A stretch of DNA of 64,000 nt from Ramlibacter sp. (lineage in GTDB: Bacteria > Pseudomonadota > Gammaproteobacteria > Burkholderiales > Burkholderiaceae_C), in NCBI GenBank assembly GCA_030695945.1, contig JAUYOG010000053.1, positions 62,001 through 126,000 on the forward strand, in the 5' to 3' direction. Below the pieces are notes generated by a model that was given only the letters and a program-made list of their open reading frames with translations, made no database searches and was not told the origin of the DNA. A program made the position numbers and the translations under genes. Of this stretch, positions 33,377-42,013 are shown in pieces; position 1 is the stretch's first letter; each line of letters begins with the position of its first letter.

Positions 33377-34713
33377 ACACGACCGAACTCGGCGACATCC
33401 GGCCGTGCCTGGAGGGCGCGATCCCCGCAGTAATGGCGACCTGCGCGGCCGACGGCATGCCCAATGTCGCCTACATCTCGCAGGTCTATTACGTGGACGA
33501 GCGGCATGTCGCGCTCTCGTTCCAGTTCTTCAACAAGACACGCCAGAACATCCTGGCCAACCCGCGCGCGACGGTGCTGGTGATCCACCCGCAGACGGCC
33601 GCCTTCTACCGGCTGCACATCCGGTACCTGCGCACGGAAACGGAAGGCCCGTTGTTCGAAGGCATGAAGGCGCAGCTCGCGGGCATCGCGTCGCACACCG
33701 GGATGCAAGGGGTGTTTCGCCTGCTCGGCTCCGACGTGTACGAGGTCGAGCAGATCGAGGCGCTCGAAGGCGAGCCGCTGCCCGGTCCGCCGCCGCGCAG
33801 CGGCATGCTCACGGCCGTGCGGCGGTGCAGCGAAAGGCTCGCGCGCTGCGGATCGCTGGACGAGGCATTGAACTCGGTGCTGGCCACGCTGTCGGATTTC
33901 ATGGGCGTGCAGCATGCGATGGTGCTGATGCTCGACAGCGCGGCGCAGCGCCTCTACACGGTGGCGAGCTGCGGCTACGCGACTTCCGGCGTGGGCTCCG
34001 AAGTCGGCATGGGCCAGGGTGTGATCGGCGTCGCGGCGCGCGAGAAGACGCCGGTGCGCATCACCCACATGACCAATGCCTACCTCTACAGCCAGGCGAT
34101 GCGCAGCAGCTTCGAGGCCAATGTGCCCGACCTCGAAGCAGTCACCGAAATTCCCTACCCGGGCCTGGCCGAGCCGCACAGCCAGCTGGCGGTGCCGGTG
34201 CTGTCCGCGGGGCGCTTGCTGGGCGTGCTGTTCGTCGAAAGCCCGAACGACCTGCAGTTCGGCTTCGAGGACGAAGACATGCTGGTGGCCATGGCCGGCC
34301 ATCTGGGGGCGGCGATCGACCTGATGCAGGCCAGCACGGAAGCGCCCGAGGCCGCCGCTCCGGCCGCGCAACCCCCGGCCGCCGCCGGCGCGCCGCTGCA
34401 CGTGCGCCACTTCGCCGCTAACGACAGCATGTTCCTGGGCGACAGTTACCTCATCAAGGGCGTCGCCGGCGCGATCCTCTGGAAACTGCTGAAAGACTTC
34501 GTGCAGCACGGCCGCACGGAGTTCTCCAACCGCGAACTGCGGCTGGACGCCTCGCTGCGCCTGCCCGACGTCACCGACAACCTCGAGGCGCGGCTCGTGC
34601 TGCTGCGCCGGCGCCTGGCCGAGCACGGCCCGAACCTGCGCATCGAGAAGACCGGCCGCGGGCGCTTCCGCCTCGTCGTGCTGCGGCCGGTCGTGCTGGA
34701 CGAAACGCCTTAG
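33373..34713 (+). CDS. PPOX-GAF fusion protein with C-terminal wHTH-like domain
   Basis: A 446-aa three-part protein. Residues about 1-130 form a PPOX-type barrel (IPAVMATCAADGMPNVAYISQVYYVDERHVALSF). About 155-325 form a GAF sensory domain (SLDEALNSVLATLSDFMGVQHAMVLML...GQGVIGVAAREKTPVRITHM). About 340-446 form a compact domain (DSYLIKGVAGAILWKLLKDFVQHGRTEFSNRELRL...LVLLRRRLAEHGPNLRIEKTGRGRFRL) that looks like a winged-helix output. The GTG start at 33373 overlaps the previous gene (GTGA). It may sense a flavin-related or small ligand and control transcription; this is inference. Confidence 0.8.
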   Translation: MNTTELGDIRPCLEGAIPAVMATCAADGMPNVAYISQVYYVDERHVALSFQFFNKTRQNILANPRATVLVIHPQTAAFYRLHIRYLRTETEGPLFEGMKAQLAGIASHTGMQGVFRLLGSDVYEVEQIEALEGEPLPGPPPRSGMLTAVRRCSERLARCGSLDEALNSVLATLSDFMGVQHAMVLMLDSAAQRLYTVASCGYATSGVGSEVGMGQGVIGVAAREKTPVRITHMTNAYLYSQAMRSSFEANVPDLEAVTEIPYPGLAEPHSQLAVPVLSAGRLLGVLFVESPNDLQFGFEDEDMLVAMAGHLGAAIDLMQASTEAPEAAAPAAQPPAAAGAPLHVRHFAANDSMFLGDSYLIKGVAGAILWKLLKDFVQHGRTEFSNRELRLDASLRLPDVTDNLEARLVLLRRRLAEHGPNLRIEKTGRGRFRLVVLRPVVLDETP

Positions 34714-35441
34714 GCCACCAGGCCGGGCGCGGCGGGCAGTTCCAGCGCCCGCGCCAGCTTGGCCCATTCGTTTTCGCTCATGTGCGGCCGCACCGTGTCC
34801 AGGATGGCCTGGAACGCGGGCGCGGGCGCATTCTGGCGCACCCCGGCCAGCACGCCCACGCGCTCGGCCGGGTTCATGAACGGAATCATCCAGCGCGCGA
34901 CCATCATCATCTCGGCCGGGGGGATGGACGCGACCAGGCGATCGTGGATCTCCACCAGCTCGGCGTCCGTGTAGCGGGCCCACAGCACGGCGCTGTGGGC
35001 GGTTTCCTCCACATGCATGTGGTGGAAGTTGTCGGCGATGAACAGCGCCAGGTCGCCGTACAGGGATTGCGCGGCGGCGGCGCGTTGCGCGGCGGGGCAG
35101 GCGCGCAGCGAGGCCACGGCCAAGCCGAGCGCCGCGATGTGCGCCTCGTGTTCCTCGTGCTCGTGGGCGACGCGCTCGCTGGCGCCGGGCGCGCGGGCCT
35201 CGATCGCGGCATGCACGAACTCGTTCTCGTGCTTCAGGTGCGAGGCGCAGAAGTCCAGCAGCTGGAGCACGCGCTCGGTGGCCTGCGCGAGGTCGAGGTC
35301 GTCCTGCACGTCCATGCGGCCCATCGCCAGCAGGGTGTCGGCCATCAGGGCGCGGATGGCCTTGTGGATGCCGCCGTACATATCCATGCGCGGCGCCGGG
35401 CCGGCCGCGACCTGCTGCATTTCTTTCTGATCGATCTTCAT
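34710..35441 (-). CDS. Hemerythrin-like domain protein
   Basis: A 243-aa four-helix protein with the His/Glu spacing of hemerythrins: HKAIRAL, HLKHENEFVHAAIE, HEHEEHEAH and HHMHVEE are the likely di-iron ligands in order. A helical C-terminal part follows (VARWMIPFMNPAERVGVLAG). Such proteins bind O2, NO or iron, often in stress responses. The ATG at 35441 (MKIDQKEMQQV) is chosen because the frame above it has no similarity and GAGAG lies upstream. Convergent, with a 4-bp overlap, with the PPOX-GAF gene. CTTAG repeats lie about 90 bp upstream. Confidence 0.85.
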   Translation of the reverse strand: MKIDQKEMQQVAAGPAPRMDMYGGIHKAIRALMADTLLAMGRMDVQDDLDLAQATERVLQLLDFCASHLKHENEFVHAAIEARAPGASERVAHEHEEHEAHIAALGLAVASLRACPAAQRAAAAQSLYGDLALFIADNFHHMHVEETAHSAVLWARYTDAELVEIHDRLVASIPPAEMMMVARWMIPFMNPAERVGVLAGVRQNAPAPAFQAILDTVRPHMSENEWAKLARALELPAAPGLVA

Positions 35442-35530
35442 GCTCGTTGCTCTCTCTTCGGATGAGGCGCCGCGCACCATGCGCGGCCACCATGGGAGAG
35501 AAGTCTAGAAACGAGCGCCCGCTCGCGCCG

Positions 35531-35567
35531 CTAAGAATTGCCTAAGTAATTCCTAAAGATTCCTTAA
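35531..35567 (-). promoter_or_regulatory. CTAAG-type direct repeat array at the GMC gene end, upstream of the hemerythrin gene
   Basis: On the + strand CTAAG (35531-35535), CTAAG (35542-35546) and CTAAA (35553-35557) repeat every 11 bp, with a fourth degenerate CTTAA at 35563-35567. Half-site and period match the arrays before the DUF4148 genes and the two-component operon at 53-56 kb, but the orientation relative to the hemerythrin gene is reversed. TAGACT (minus, 35502-35507) could be the hemerythrin -10, 23 bp from the array. The GMC stop codon lies inside the array. Confidence 0.5.
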
Positions 35568-37224
35568 CCTGCGCCGCCGGGGCCGGCACGGGCGTCGCGG
35601 CGTGAAGTTCATCACGCTCGCGATCGGGGCTGGCCGCCTTGATCAGGTCGGCGGCCTTCTCGGCGATCATGATCACCGGCGCGTTGGTGTTGCCGCCGAC
35701 GATGCGCGGCATGATCGACGCGTCCACCACGCGCAGGCCCGCCACCCCATGCACGCGAAGTTGCGCATCGACCACGTCATCCGGCCCATTGCCCATGCGG
35801 CAGGTGCCCACCGGGTGGTAAATGGTGTCGGCGTGGCCGCGCACGAATTGCTCGATTTCCTCGTCGCTCTGGGCCGATGCGGAAGCGTCGAGCTCACGCC
35901 CGCCGTAGCCCGCCAGGGCCGGCTGGCCCAGGATGTTGCGCATGATCCGGAAACCCTTGACCAGCAGGCGCGCATCGGCGTCCTCGCCCAGGAAGTTCGG
36001 GTCGATCAGCGGCGCGGCCATGGGGTCGCTGCCGGCGAGTTGCAGGCTGCCACGGCTGACCGGCCGCAGCACGCACACATGGCAGGAGTAGCCGTGACCG
36101 AGCACCGTCTTGCGGCCATGGTCCACCAGCTTGCCGACGACGAAGTGCAGTTGCAGGTCGGGCGCGGGCTCGGACGGGTCGCTCTTGATGAAGCCGCCGG
36201 CCTCGGCGAAATTGGTGGTGAGCACCCCGCTGCGGTGGTTGCGCCACTCGAAGGCGCCCTTCAGCATCCGGCCGACACCGGCCGGCGACAGCCCGAACAA
36301 GTCCTTCAGCCGCGGCGCATCGACCACCTGCACCACGTCCACATGATCGTGCAGGTTGCCGCCGACCCCGGGCAGGTCATGCCGCACGGGGATGCCGCTG
36401 GCTTGCAGATGCGCGGCCGGCCCGATGCCCGAGAGCATCAGCAGCTGCGGCGACTTCAGGGCTCCGGCCGAGAGCAGCACTTCGCGCGCGGCGTTCAGAT
36501 GCTTGCGCTCGCCACCTTGCCGGTATTCGACACCGACGGCGCGCCGCCCTTCCATCACGATGCGCGTGGTGTGCGCGTCCGTCATCACCTGCAGGTTGGG
36601 CCGTTTCACGGCGGGCGCGAGGTAGGCCTTGGCCGCGCTGAAGCGCTCGCCGTTCTTGTGCGTCACCTGGTACAGGCCCACACCCTCCTGGCGGGGGCCG
36701 TTGAAATCGTCGTTGCGGGGATAGCCCGCCTCCACCGCCGCCTGGACGAACACCGGCCCGAAGCGGTTGGGGCTGCGCAGGTCCATCACGTTGAGCGGGC
36801 CGCCGCTGCCATGAAACTCGTCGGCCCCACGTTCGTTGTGTTCGGCCCGCTTGAAGTAAGGGAGCACATCGCTCCAGCCCCAGCCGGGATTGCCCTGGGC
36901 GGCCCAGTGGTCGTAGTCCGAGCGATGGCCGCGCGCGTAGATCATCGCGTTCACCGAGCTCGACCCGCCCAGCACCTTGCCGCACGGCTGGTAGCCACGC
37001 CGCCCGTTCAGCCCGGGCTGCGGCACCGTCTGGAGGGCCCAGTTGGCCTGGCCGTTCTTGGCCAGCACAGCGAGACCGGCGGGGCATTGGATCAACACGC
37101 TGCGGTCCGGTGGCCCGGCCTCGAGCAGCGCCACCCTCACTCCGGGGTCTTCGCTCAGGCGCGCGGCCAGGACGCAACCCGCCGAGCCGCCGCCCACGAT
37201 CACGTAGTCGAAATCGATCGCCAT
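35542..37224 (-). CDS. GMC-family FAD oxidoreductase (choline/alcohol dehydrogenase-like)
   Basis: A 560-aa flavoprotein. The N-terminal dinucleotide-binding motif is [23 protein letters not shown] signature 1 lies around [19 protein letters not shown], signature 2 around [16 protein letters not shown]. Catalytic His candidates sit in [10 protein letters not shown] and the C-terminal [19 protein letters not shown]. It probably oxidises an alcohol; whether choline or another substrate cannot be told. The ATG at 37224 follows GAGAGGTG; the frame to 37290 lacks similarity. The last 30 residues are Ala/Pro-rich and unusual for the family. Confidence 0.9.
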   Translation of the reverse strand: MAIDFDYVIVGGGSAGCVLAARLSEDPGVRVALLEAGPPDRSVLIQCPAGLAVLAKNGQANWALQTVPQPGLNGRRGYQPCGKVLGGSSSVNAMIYARGHRSDYDHWAAQGNPGWGWSDVLPYFKRAEHNERGADEFHGSGGPLNVMDLRSPNRFGPVFVQAAVEAGYPRNDDFNGPRQEGVGLYQVTHKNGERFSAAKAYLAPAVKRPNLQVMTDAHTTRIVMEGRRAVGVEYRQGGERKHLNAAREVLLSAGALKSPQLLMLSGIGPAAHLQASGIPVRHDLPGVGGNLHDHVDVVQVVDAPRLKDLFGLSPAGVGRMLKGAFEWRNHRSGVLTTNFAEAGGFIKSDPSEPAPDLQLHFVVGKLVDHGRKTVLGHGYSCHVCVLRPVSRGSLQLAGSDPMAAPLIDPNFLGEDADARLLVKGFRIMRNILGQPALAGYGGRELDASASAQSDEEIEQFVRGHADTIYHPVGTCRMGNGPDDVVDAQLRVHGVAGLRVVDASIMPRIVGGNTNAPVIMIAEKAADLIKAASPDRERDELHAATPVPAPAAQVKESLGIT

Positions 37225-37325
37225 GGCGCGGACACCTCTCTTGATTGAAGTCAGCAACCTTACAACGAAAGTAGGGGCGTGATTAGGCACCTTGTACCAT
37301 TGCCGGCTGTCATCTGGAGCGATCT

Positions 37326-38174
37326 ATGGATATTCGAACAGTGGGCATCATCGGCGCGGGCACGATGGGCAATGGCATCGCGCAGGCTTGCGCGCTCGCG
37401 GGGCTGCGTGCCGTGATGGTGGACATCAACGACGCGGCCGTGAAAAAGGGACTGGCCACCGTCGCCGGCAGCCTGGAGCGGCTGGTCAAGAAGGACAAGC
37501 TCGCCGCCAGCGACCGGGACGCGGCGCTCGCGCGCATCCAGGGCACGACGAACTACGACGACCTGAAGGCCGCGCAGATCGTGGTCGAGGCCGCGACCGA
37601 GAACTACGAGCTCAAGCTGAAGATCCTCAAGCAGGTCGATACCCTGCTGGCGCCGGGCGCGATCCTGGCGTCGAACACCTCGTCAATCTCCATCACCAAG
37701 CTGGCGGCCGCGACGTCGCGGCCCGAGTCCTTCATCGGCATGCACTTCTTCAACCCGGTGCCGATGATGGCGCTGGTGGAAATCATCCGCGGCCTGCAGA
37801 CGAGCGACGCCACGCACGACGCCGTGAAGGCACTGGCGCTCGCGCTGGGCAAGTCGCCGATCACCGTGAAGAATGCGCCCGGCTTCGTGGTCAACCGCAT
37901 CCTGGTGCCGATGATCAACGAGGCGTTCTTCGTGCTGGCCGAGGGGCTGGCCACGGCCGAGGACATCGATGCCGGCATGAAGCTCGGCTGCAACCAGCCG
38001 ATCGGCCCGCTGGCGCTGGCCGACATGATCGGCCTGGACGTGTGCCTGGCGGTGATGGAGGTGTACCTGGCCGAGTACGGCGACTCCAAGTACCGCCCGT
38101 GCCCGCTGCTGCGCGAGATGGTCGCGGCGGGCCGCCTCGGCCGCAAGGCCGGGCGCGGCGTTTACGCCTACTGA
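37326..38174 (+). CDS. 3-hydroxybutyryl-CoA / 3-hydroxyacyl-CoA dehydrogenase
   Basis: A 282-aa NAD(P)-dependent enzyme oxidising (S)-3-hydroxyacyl-CoA to the 3-ketoacyl-CoA. Rossmann motif GIIGAGTMGNGIAQACALAG at the N-terminus; catalytic residues in SNTSSISITKLAAATSRPESFIGMHFFNP (Ser and His) and the Glu/Asn that follow (NRILVPMINEA); C-terminal helical domain LGCNQPIGPLALADMIGLD. Size fits stand-alone Hbd/PaaH enzymes of butyrate, PHB or phenylacetate routes. The ATG at 37326 has GGAGCGATCT upstream. Confidence 0.94.
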   Translation: MDIRTVGIIGAGTMGNGIAQACALAGLRAVMVDINDAAVKKGLATVAGSLERLVKKDKLAASDRDAALARIQGTTNYDDLKAAQIVVEAATENYELKLKILKQVDTLLAPGAILASNTSSISITKLAAATSRPESFIGMHFFNPVPMMALVEIIRGLQTSDATHDAVKALALALGKSPITVKNAPGFVVNRILVPMINEAFFVLAEGLATAEDIDAGMKLGCNQPIGPLALADMIGLDVCLAVMEVYLAEYGDSKYRPCPLLREMVAAGRLGRKAGRGVYAY

Positions 38175-38196
38175 GCACGCGCGGCCCGCGTTCAAC

Positions 38197-38458
38197 GTGA
38201 TCGGGCACCGTGACCACCAGACTTCGCCGAGTGCGGCCGCCCCGCCCAGCGCCGCGGCGGCGCCCTCGTATGGCAACTGGTTGCTGGCGGGCGCGATGGC
38301 GCTGACCGCGTTCGGCTGGCTCGTGGAGCGCCGCCGCCGGCGCCTGCTGGAAACGGAAAAGGACTCGGTGCTGGCGTTTACCGCGACATGATGTTGCTGG
38401 ACAGGGTGCTGGACGACGTCATGGACACCCGGACGATGCAGGCGGACTCGCTGCTTTA
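38197..38458 (+). pseudogene. Possible remnant of a membrane-anchored protein gene
   Basis: This region (38175-38500, 326 bp) has no confident gene. A GTG-started frame of 64 codons carries one transmembrane segment (NWLLAGAMALTAFGWLVE) followed by RRRRRLLETEKDSV and stops at 38391. In another frame the text continues as VYRDMMLLDRVLDDVMDTRTMQADSLL and stops at 38458. That pattern suggests a frameshifted 3' end of a longer TM protein gene. An alternative is a real short protein with a TM helix. The tldD-like gene starts after a clear GGAG site at 38489-38492. Confidence 0.3.
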
Positions 38459-38500
38459 GCTGCTTTAATGGAGCCCTGAAATTTCGAGGAGCTCCCCACG

Positions 38501-39841
38501 ATGGACTACACCGAAACGCGCCGCCACGAGCTGCGCAAGCGCCGCCTCATGATGGTGGACGGCAACCTCACCCTGAACTCCCAGACCACCGACGCCGGCG
38601 CCAGCGCGCGCATCTACCAGGGCGGCTACTGGGGGTTCGCCTCGGCGAACGACACCACGCCGGCCAGCGTGGAGCGCATGAAGGCGCAGGCGGGCCGCAA
38701 CGCCGCGGCCATGGCACGCTTCGGGTCCAAGGACACGCGGGCGCTGCCGGGCGGCACCTACCGCGGCGAGCACGTCTTCCGCGGCCGTCCGGCGATCGGC
38801 CAGCAGGAATGCGTCGAGCGCATGGCGGCCATCAACGCGTGGTGCCGGCAACGCTACCCGGACCTCGTGTCCGCGCGCATCCTTCTGCAGGATGAGCACC
38901 ACAGCAAGTGGGTGGCCACCAGCACCGGCAGCGAGGTGCTGAACAGCATCCAGCGCGCCGCCTGTGGCGTCACCTTCACGGCCATCGGCGACGGCGGAAC
39001 GCCGGTCGAGCTCTACGAGCCGATCTCCGCCAAGGGAAGCCTGGCGGACCTTCAGCTATCCGTCGAGGCGCTGGCGCCGTGGCTGGACCAGTTGCACGGC
39101 CACCTGCAGGCCAAGCGCCACGCGGTGTCCGCGCGCGGCGGCCAGCACACGATCGTGCTGGCCCCCGAGCTTGCCGGCATCCTGGCGCACGAGGCGATGG
39201 GCCATCCGTGCGAGGCGGATATCGTGCTCGGCGGCGCCGTCACCGGCGACCTGGTCGGCCAGCGCATCGCCAGCGAACTGATCACCATGGTCGACGTGGC
39301 GCACACCTTCAACGGCGAGGAAGCGATGATCCCCGTCTACGCGGACGACGAAGGCACGCCCGCGCGCGACGCCGTGCTCATCAAGGACGGCGTGCTCACC
39401 GATTTCATGAACAGCCGCGAGACCTCGCAGCGACTGGGCCTCACGCCGACGGGCAGCGCCCGGGCCTACGCGCCGACCGACGAGCCGCTGGTGCGCATGC
39501 GCAACACTGTGATCCTGCCGGGCACGCGCAAGCTCGCCGACATGATCTCTGAAGTGGAGGATGGCTACCTGCTGATGAAGACGGCCAACGGGCAAGCCGA
39601 CTCGACCACCGAGTTCATGTTCGGCATCCCGCTGGCCTACGAGATCAAGGGCGGCAAGGTCGGGCGTGCAATCCGCGACACCACGCTCTCGGGCTCGGCG
39701 ATCAAGGTCCTGCAATCCGCCGACGCGGTGTCGGATGACATGTCCTGGACCTGCGCGGGTTACTGCGGCAAGAAGCAGCCCATGGTGGTTTCCATGGGCG
39801 GCCCGGCGCTGCGGGTGCGTGCCCACCTGGGAGGCGAATGA
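38501..39841 (+). CDS. TldD-like metallopeptidase (TldD/PmbA family, HExxxH subunit)
   Basis: A 446-aa protein with the TldD zinc motif HEAMGHP at about residue 229 and the family core (YADDEGTPARDAVLIKDGVLTDFMNSRETSQRLG; GGKVGRAIRDTTLSG). In E. coli TldD/TldE form a heterodimeric protease that cleaves unstructured peptides, including microcin B17 and CcdA. This gene overlaps the next one (TldE-like) by 4 bp (ATGA), so a dimer is expected. Shorter than classic TldD (about 480 aa) and with a divergent N-terminus, so it may be an accessory copy. Confidence 0.88.
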   Translation: MDYTETRRHELRKRRLMMVDGNLTLNSQTTDAGASARIYQGGYWGFASANDTTPASVERMKAQAGRNAAAMARFGSKDTRALPGGTYRGEHVFRGRPAIGQQECVERMAAINAWCRQRYPDLVSARILLQDEHHSKWVATSTGSEVLNSIQRAACGVTFTAIGDGGTPVELYEPISAKGSLADLQLSVEALAPWLDQLHGHLQAKRHAVSARGGQHTIVLAPELAGILAHEAMGHPCEADIVLGGAVTGDLVGQRIASELITMVDVAHTFNGEEAMIPVYADDEGTPARDAVLIKDGVLTDFMNSRETSQRLGLTPTGSARAYAPTDEPLVRMRNTVILPGTRKLADMISEVEDGYLLMKTANGQADSTTEFMFGIPLAYEIKGGKVGRAIRDTTLSGSAIKVLQSADAVSDDMSWTCAGYCGKKQPMVVSMGGPALRVRAHLGGE

Positions 39842-41130
39842 TGGGAGCCGCGATGAACCTGGCGGATACCGCCGAGCAGGCCCTGGCGCTGATGCGCGCC
39901 GCGGGCTTCGAACATGCGCAGGTCACCGCCGCGCAAAGCCAGCTCAACGAGCTGAACGTCAACCACAACGAGCCCAGCCTGCTGCGCAGCACCGATTCGC
40001 GCAAGCTGTCGCTGATGGGCATCGTCGATGGCCGGATGGCCAGCACCGAGGTGGCCGACCTCGACCCGGAAGCGGTGCGCGCGCGGATCGCGGGGCTGTT
40101 CGGCGACGCGGGCTCCGCCCCGCGGGACGAGGCCAATGCGGTGTCGGCCGGGCAGCACACCCGCATCGTCAAGGGCCCGCAGGAAGCGCAACTGGAGACG
40201 CTCGCGGCCAAGATGGGAGAGCTGCTCGAATTCAGGCAGCGCGAGACGCCGAGGATGATCGTCGAGGAGGCCGATGCCAAGCACACGCTTTACCGCTGGC
40301 ACACGCTCACGACGGGCGGCAGCGACCTGGGCGGCAGCCTGGGGTGGTACGGGATGGGGGTGTTTGGCACCGCGCGCGAGGGCAAGCAATCGAGCTCGTT
40401 CAACTACACGGGTGGCAACACGGACGCCCTGGACGGCGCCCCTGCGTTCGGCCACTTCGGCATCGGCGAGATGATGCGCGAGACCGAGCGCCAGATCCAC
40501 ACCCAGCCGCTGGGCGGCAAGTTCGTGGGCGACGTGGTCCTGACACCGAACGCCGTGGAATCGCTGCTGGCGTGGCTGCAGGGGCAGCTCGGCGACATGC
40601 AGCTGATCGCCGGCAGTTCGCTCTACAGGGAGAGCGTGGGGAAGGTCATCGCCTCCCCGCTGCTGACGCTGCGCAGCCGCTTCGACGCGCCCGGCGTGGC
40701 GCCGGTGTCGGCCGACGGTTTCGTGGCGCCGGCGGTGGATGTGGTGCGTGCGGGCGAATTGCGCACGCTCACGCCCGGCCTGTACGGCAGCCGCAAGACC
40801 GGGCTGCCCCATGTCCCGGTCGCGCCTTCCGGTTGGGAGATCGCGGCCGGCGAAACGCCTCGCGAACAGCTGCTCGCCGGCGTCGAACGCGGCGCCGTGG
40901 TGGGCCGGCTATCGATGGGCAACCCGGCCGCCAACGGCGACTTTTCCGGCGTGATCAAGAACAGCTTCCGGATCACGGACGGCGCCGTCGGCCCGGCGCT
41001 GTCGGAGACCATGGTCTCCGGCAACATGGCCAGTATGCTGCGGCGAATCGTCGCCGTGAGCCGCGAGCGCATCGACAGCGGCGGCCTGCTGCTGCCGTGG
41101 ATCCGCGTCGCCGGCCTGCACTTCTCGTGA
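39838..41130 (+). CDS. TldE/PmbA-like metallopeptidase-related protein
   Basis: A 430-aa TldD/PmbA-family protein without the HExxxH motif, the expected non-catalytic partner of the preceding TldD-like protein (RWHTLTTGGSDLGGSLGWYGMGVFGTAREGKQSSSFNYTG; ENFSITDGEI-like FRITDGAVGPALSETM). Three candidate ATGs exist: 39838 (overlaps the previous stop), 39841 and 39853, the last following GGGAG. Its stop overlaps the start of an enoyl-CoA hydratase gene (TGATG), so all three are in one transcript. Confidence 0.87.
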   Translation: MMGAAMNLADTAEQALALMRAAGFEHAQVTAAQSQLNELNVNHNEPSLLRSTDSRKLSLMGIVDGRMASTEVADLDPEAVRARIAGLFGDAGSAPRDEANAVSAGQHTRIVKGPQEAQLETLAAKMGELLEFRQRETPRMIVEEADAKHTLYRWHTLTTGGSDLGGSLGWYGMGVFGTAREGKQSSSFNYTGGNTDALDGAPAFGHFGIGEMMRETERQIHTQPLGGKFVGDVVLTPNAVESLLAWLQGQLGDMQLIAGSSLYRESVGKVIASPLLTLRSRFDAPGVAPVSADGFVAPAVDVVRAGELRTLTPGLYGSRKTGLPHVPVAPSGWEIAAGETPREQLLAGVERGAVVGRLSMGNPAANGDFSGVIKNSFRITDGAVGPALSETMVSGNMASMLRRIVAVSRERIDSGGLLLPWIRVAGLHFS

Positions 41131-41939
41131 TGGGCCAGGCCGCGCCGCCGCCGGAAGGCACGATCACGACCGAGCGGCGCGGGCCGTTGCTGCTGATCGG
41201 CATCAACCGCCCCGCCAAGTACAACGGTTTCACGCCGCGCATGTTCCGTGAGCTCGCCGAGGCCTATACCGTGCTCGACGACGATGACGATCTGCGCGTC
41301 GGCGTGCTGCACGCCTTCGGCAAGCATTTCACCGCGGGCCTGGACCTTCCCGCCATCGCGCCGCTGATGCGGCGCGGCGAGAAGGCGATTTTGCCGGGGA
41401 TGGTGGAACCGACGGACCTCGGAACGCCGGGTTACCGTCGCCGGCGCAAGCCGATGATCGCGGCCGTGAAGGGCATCACCTTCACACTCGGCATCGAGCT
41501 GATGCTGGCGGCGGACGTCGTCGTGGCCGCTGACGACTGCCGGTTCTCGCAGCTGGAGGTCAAGCGCGGGATCATGGCCACCGGCGGCGCCACGCTGCGC
41601 ATGGCCGAGCGCGCCGGGCTGGGCAACGCGATGCTGCACCTGCTCACGGGCGACGAGTTCGGCGCCAGCGAAGCGCTGCGCCTGAACTTCGTCCAGCGGG
41701 TCGTGCCCGTGGGCCAGGAACTGGAAGAGGCGCTTCGCATCGCGCGGCGCATCGCCGAACAGGCACCGCTGGCGGTGGTGGCCACGCGCCTCAATGCGCT
41801 GAAGGCGGTGGAGCAGGGGCCGCTGGCAGCGATGGCCGAGTTCATCGACGTGCAGCAGCGCCTGGCCAACAGCGACGACGCTGCCGAAGGCGTGCGCTCC
41901 TTCGTCGAAAAGCGGCCGGCGCGCTTCACCGGCCGTTAG
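41130..41939 (+). CDS. Enoyl-CoA hydratase/isomerase (crotonase) family protein
   Basis: A 269-aa crotonase-fold protein (oxyanion-hole segments FTAGLDLPAI and ITFTLGIELMLAADVVVAADD). Crotonases hydrate or rearrange enoyl-CoA thioesters. In the second catalytic region the sequence reads EVKRGIMATGGATLRM where typical hydratases have a Glu (E164-type), so the exact activity is uncertain. Start ATG at 41130 overlaps the TldE-like stop. The functional link with the peptidase pair is unclear and may reflect read-through only. Confidence 0.87.
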   Translation: MGQAAPPPEGTITTERRGPLLLIGINRPAKYNGFTPRMFRELAEAYTVLDDDDDLRVGVLHAFGKHFTAGLDLPAIAPLMRRGEKAILPGMVEPTDLGTPGYRRRRKPMIAAVKGITFTLGIELMLAADVVVAADDCRFSQLEVKRGIMATGGATLRMAERAGLGNAMLHLLTGDEFGASEALRLNFVQRVVPVGQELEEALRIARRIAEQAPLAVVATRLNALKAVEQGPLAAMAEFIDVQQRLANSDDAAEGVRSFVEKRPARFTGR

Positions 41940-41976
41940 GCAGCGGTCGTCGCCGCCGCGGACTTTCCGATAATAT

Positions 41977-42006
41977 ATTGCGCGCAATTGAATTTGACAC
42001 TATAAT
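41977..42006 (+). promoter_or_regulatory. ohrR promoter with palindromic operator
   Basis: TTGCGC (41978-41983), 17-bp spacer, TATAAT (42001-42006). The -35 is covered by the perfect 12-bp palindrome ATTGCGCGCAAT (41977-41988), with AATTGAATT just downstream. The ohrR ATG (42014) is only 7 nt after the -10, so the mRNA is probably leaderless or nearly so. OhrR proteins repress their own gene and ohr until oxidised by organic peroxides; the palindrome is the natural operator candidate. Confidence 0.72.
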
Positions 42007-42013
42007 TCTGGCC

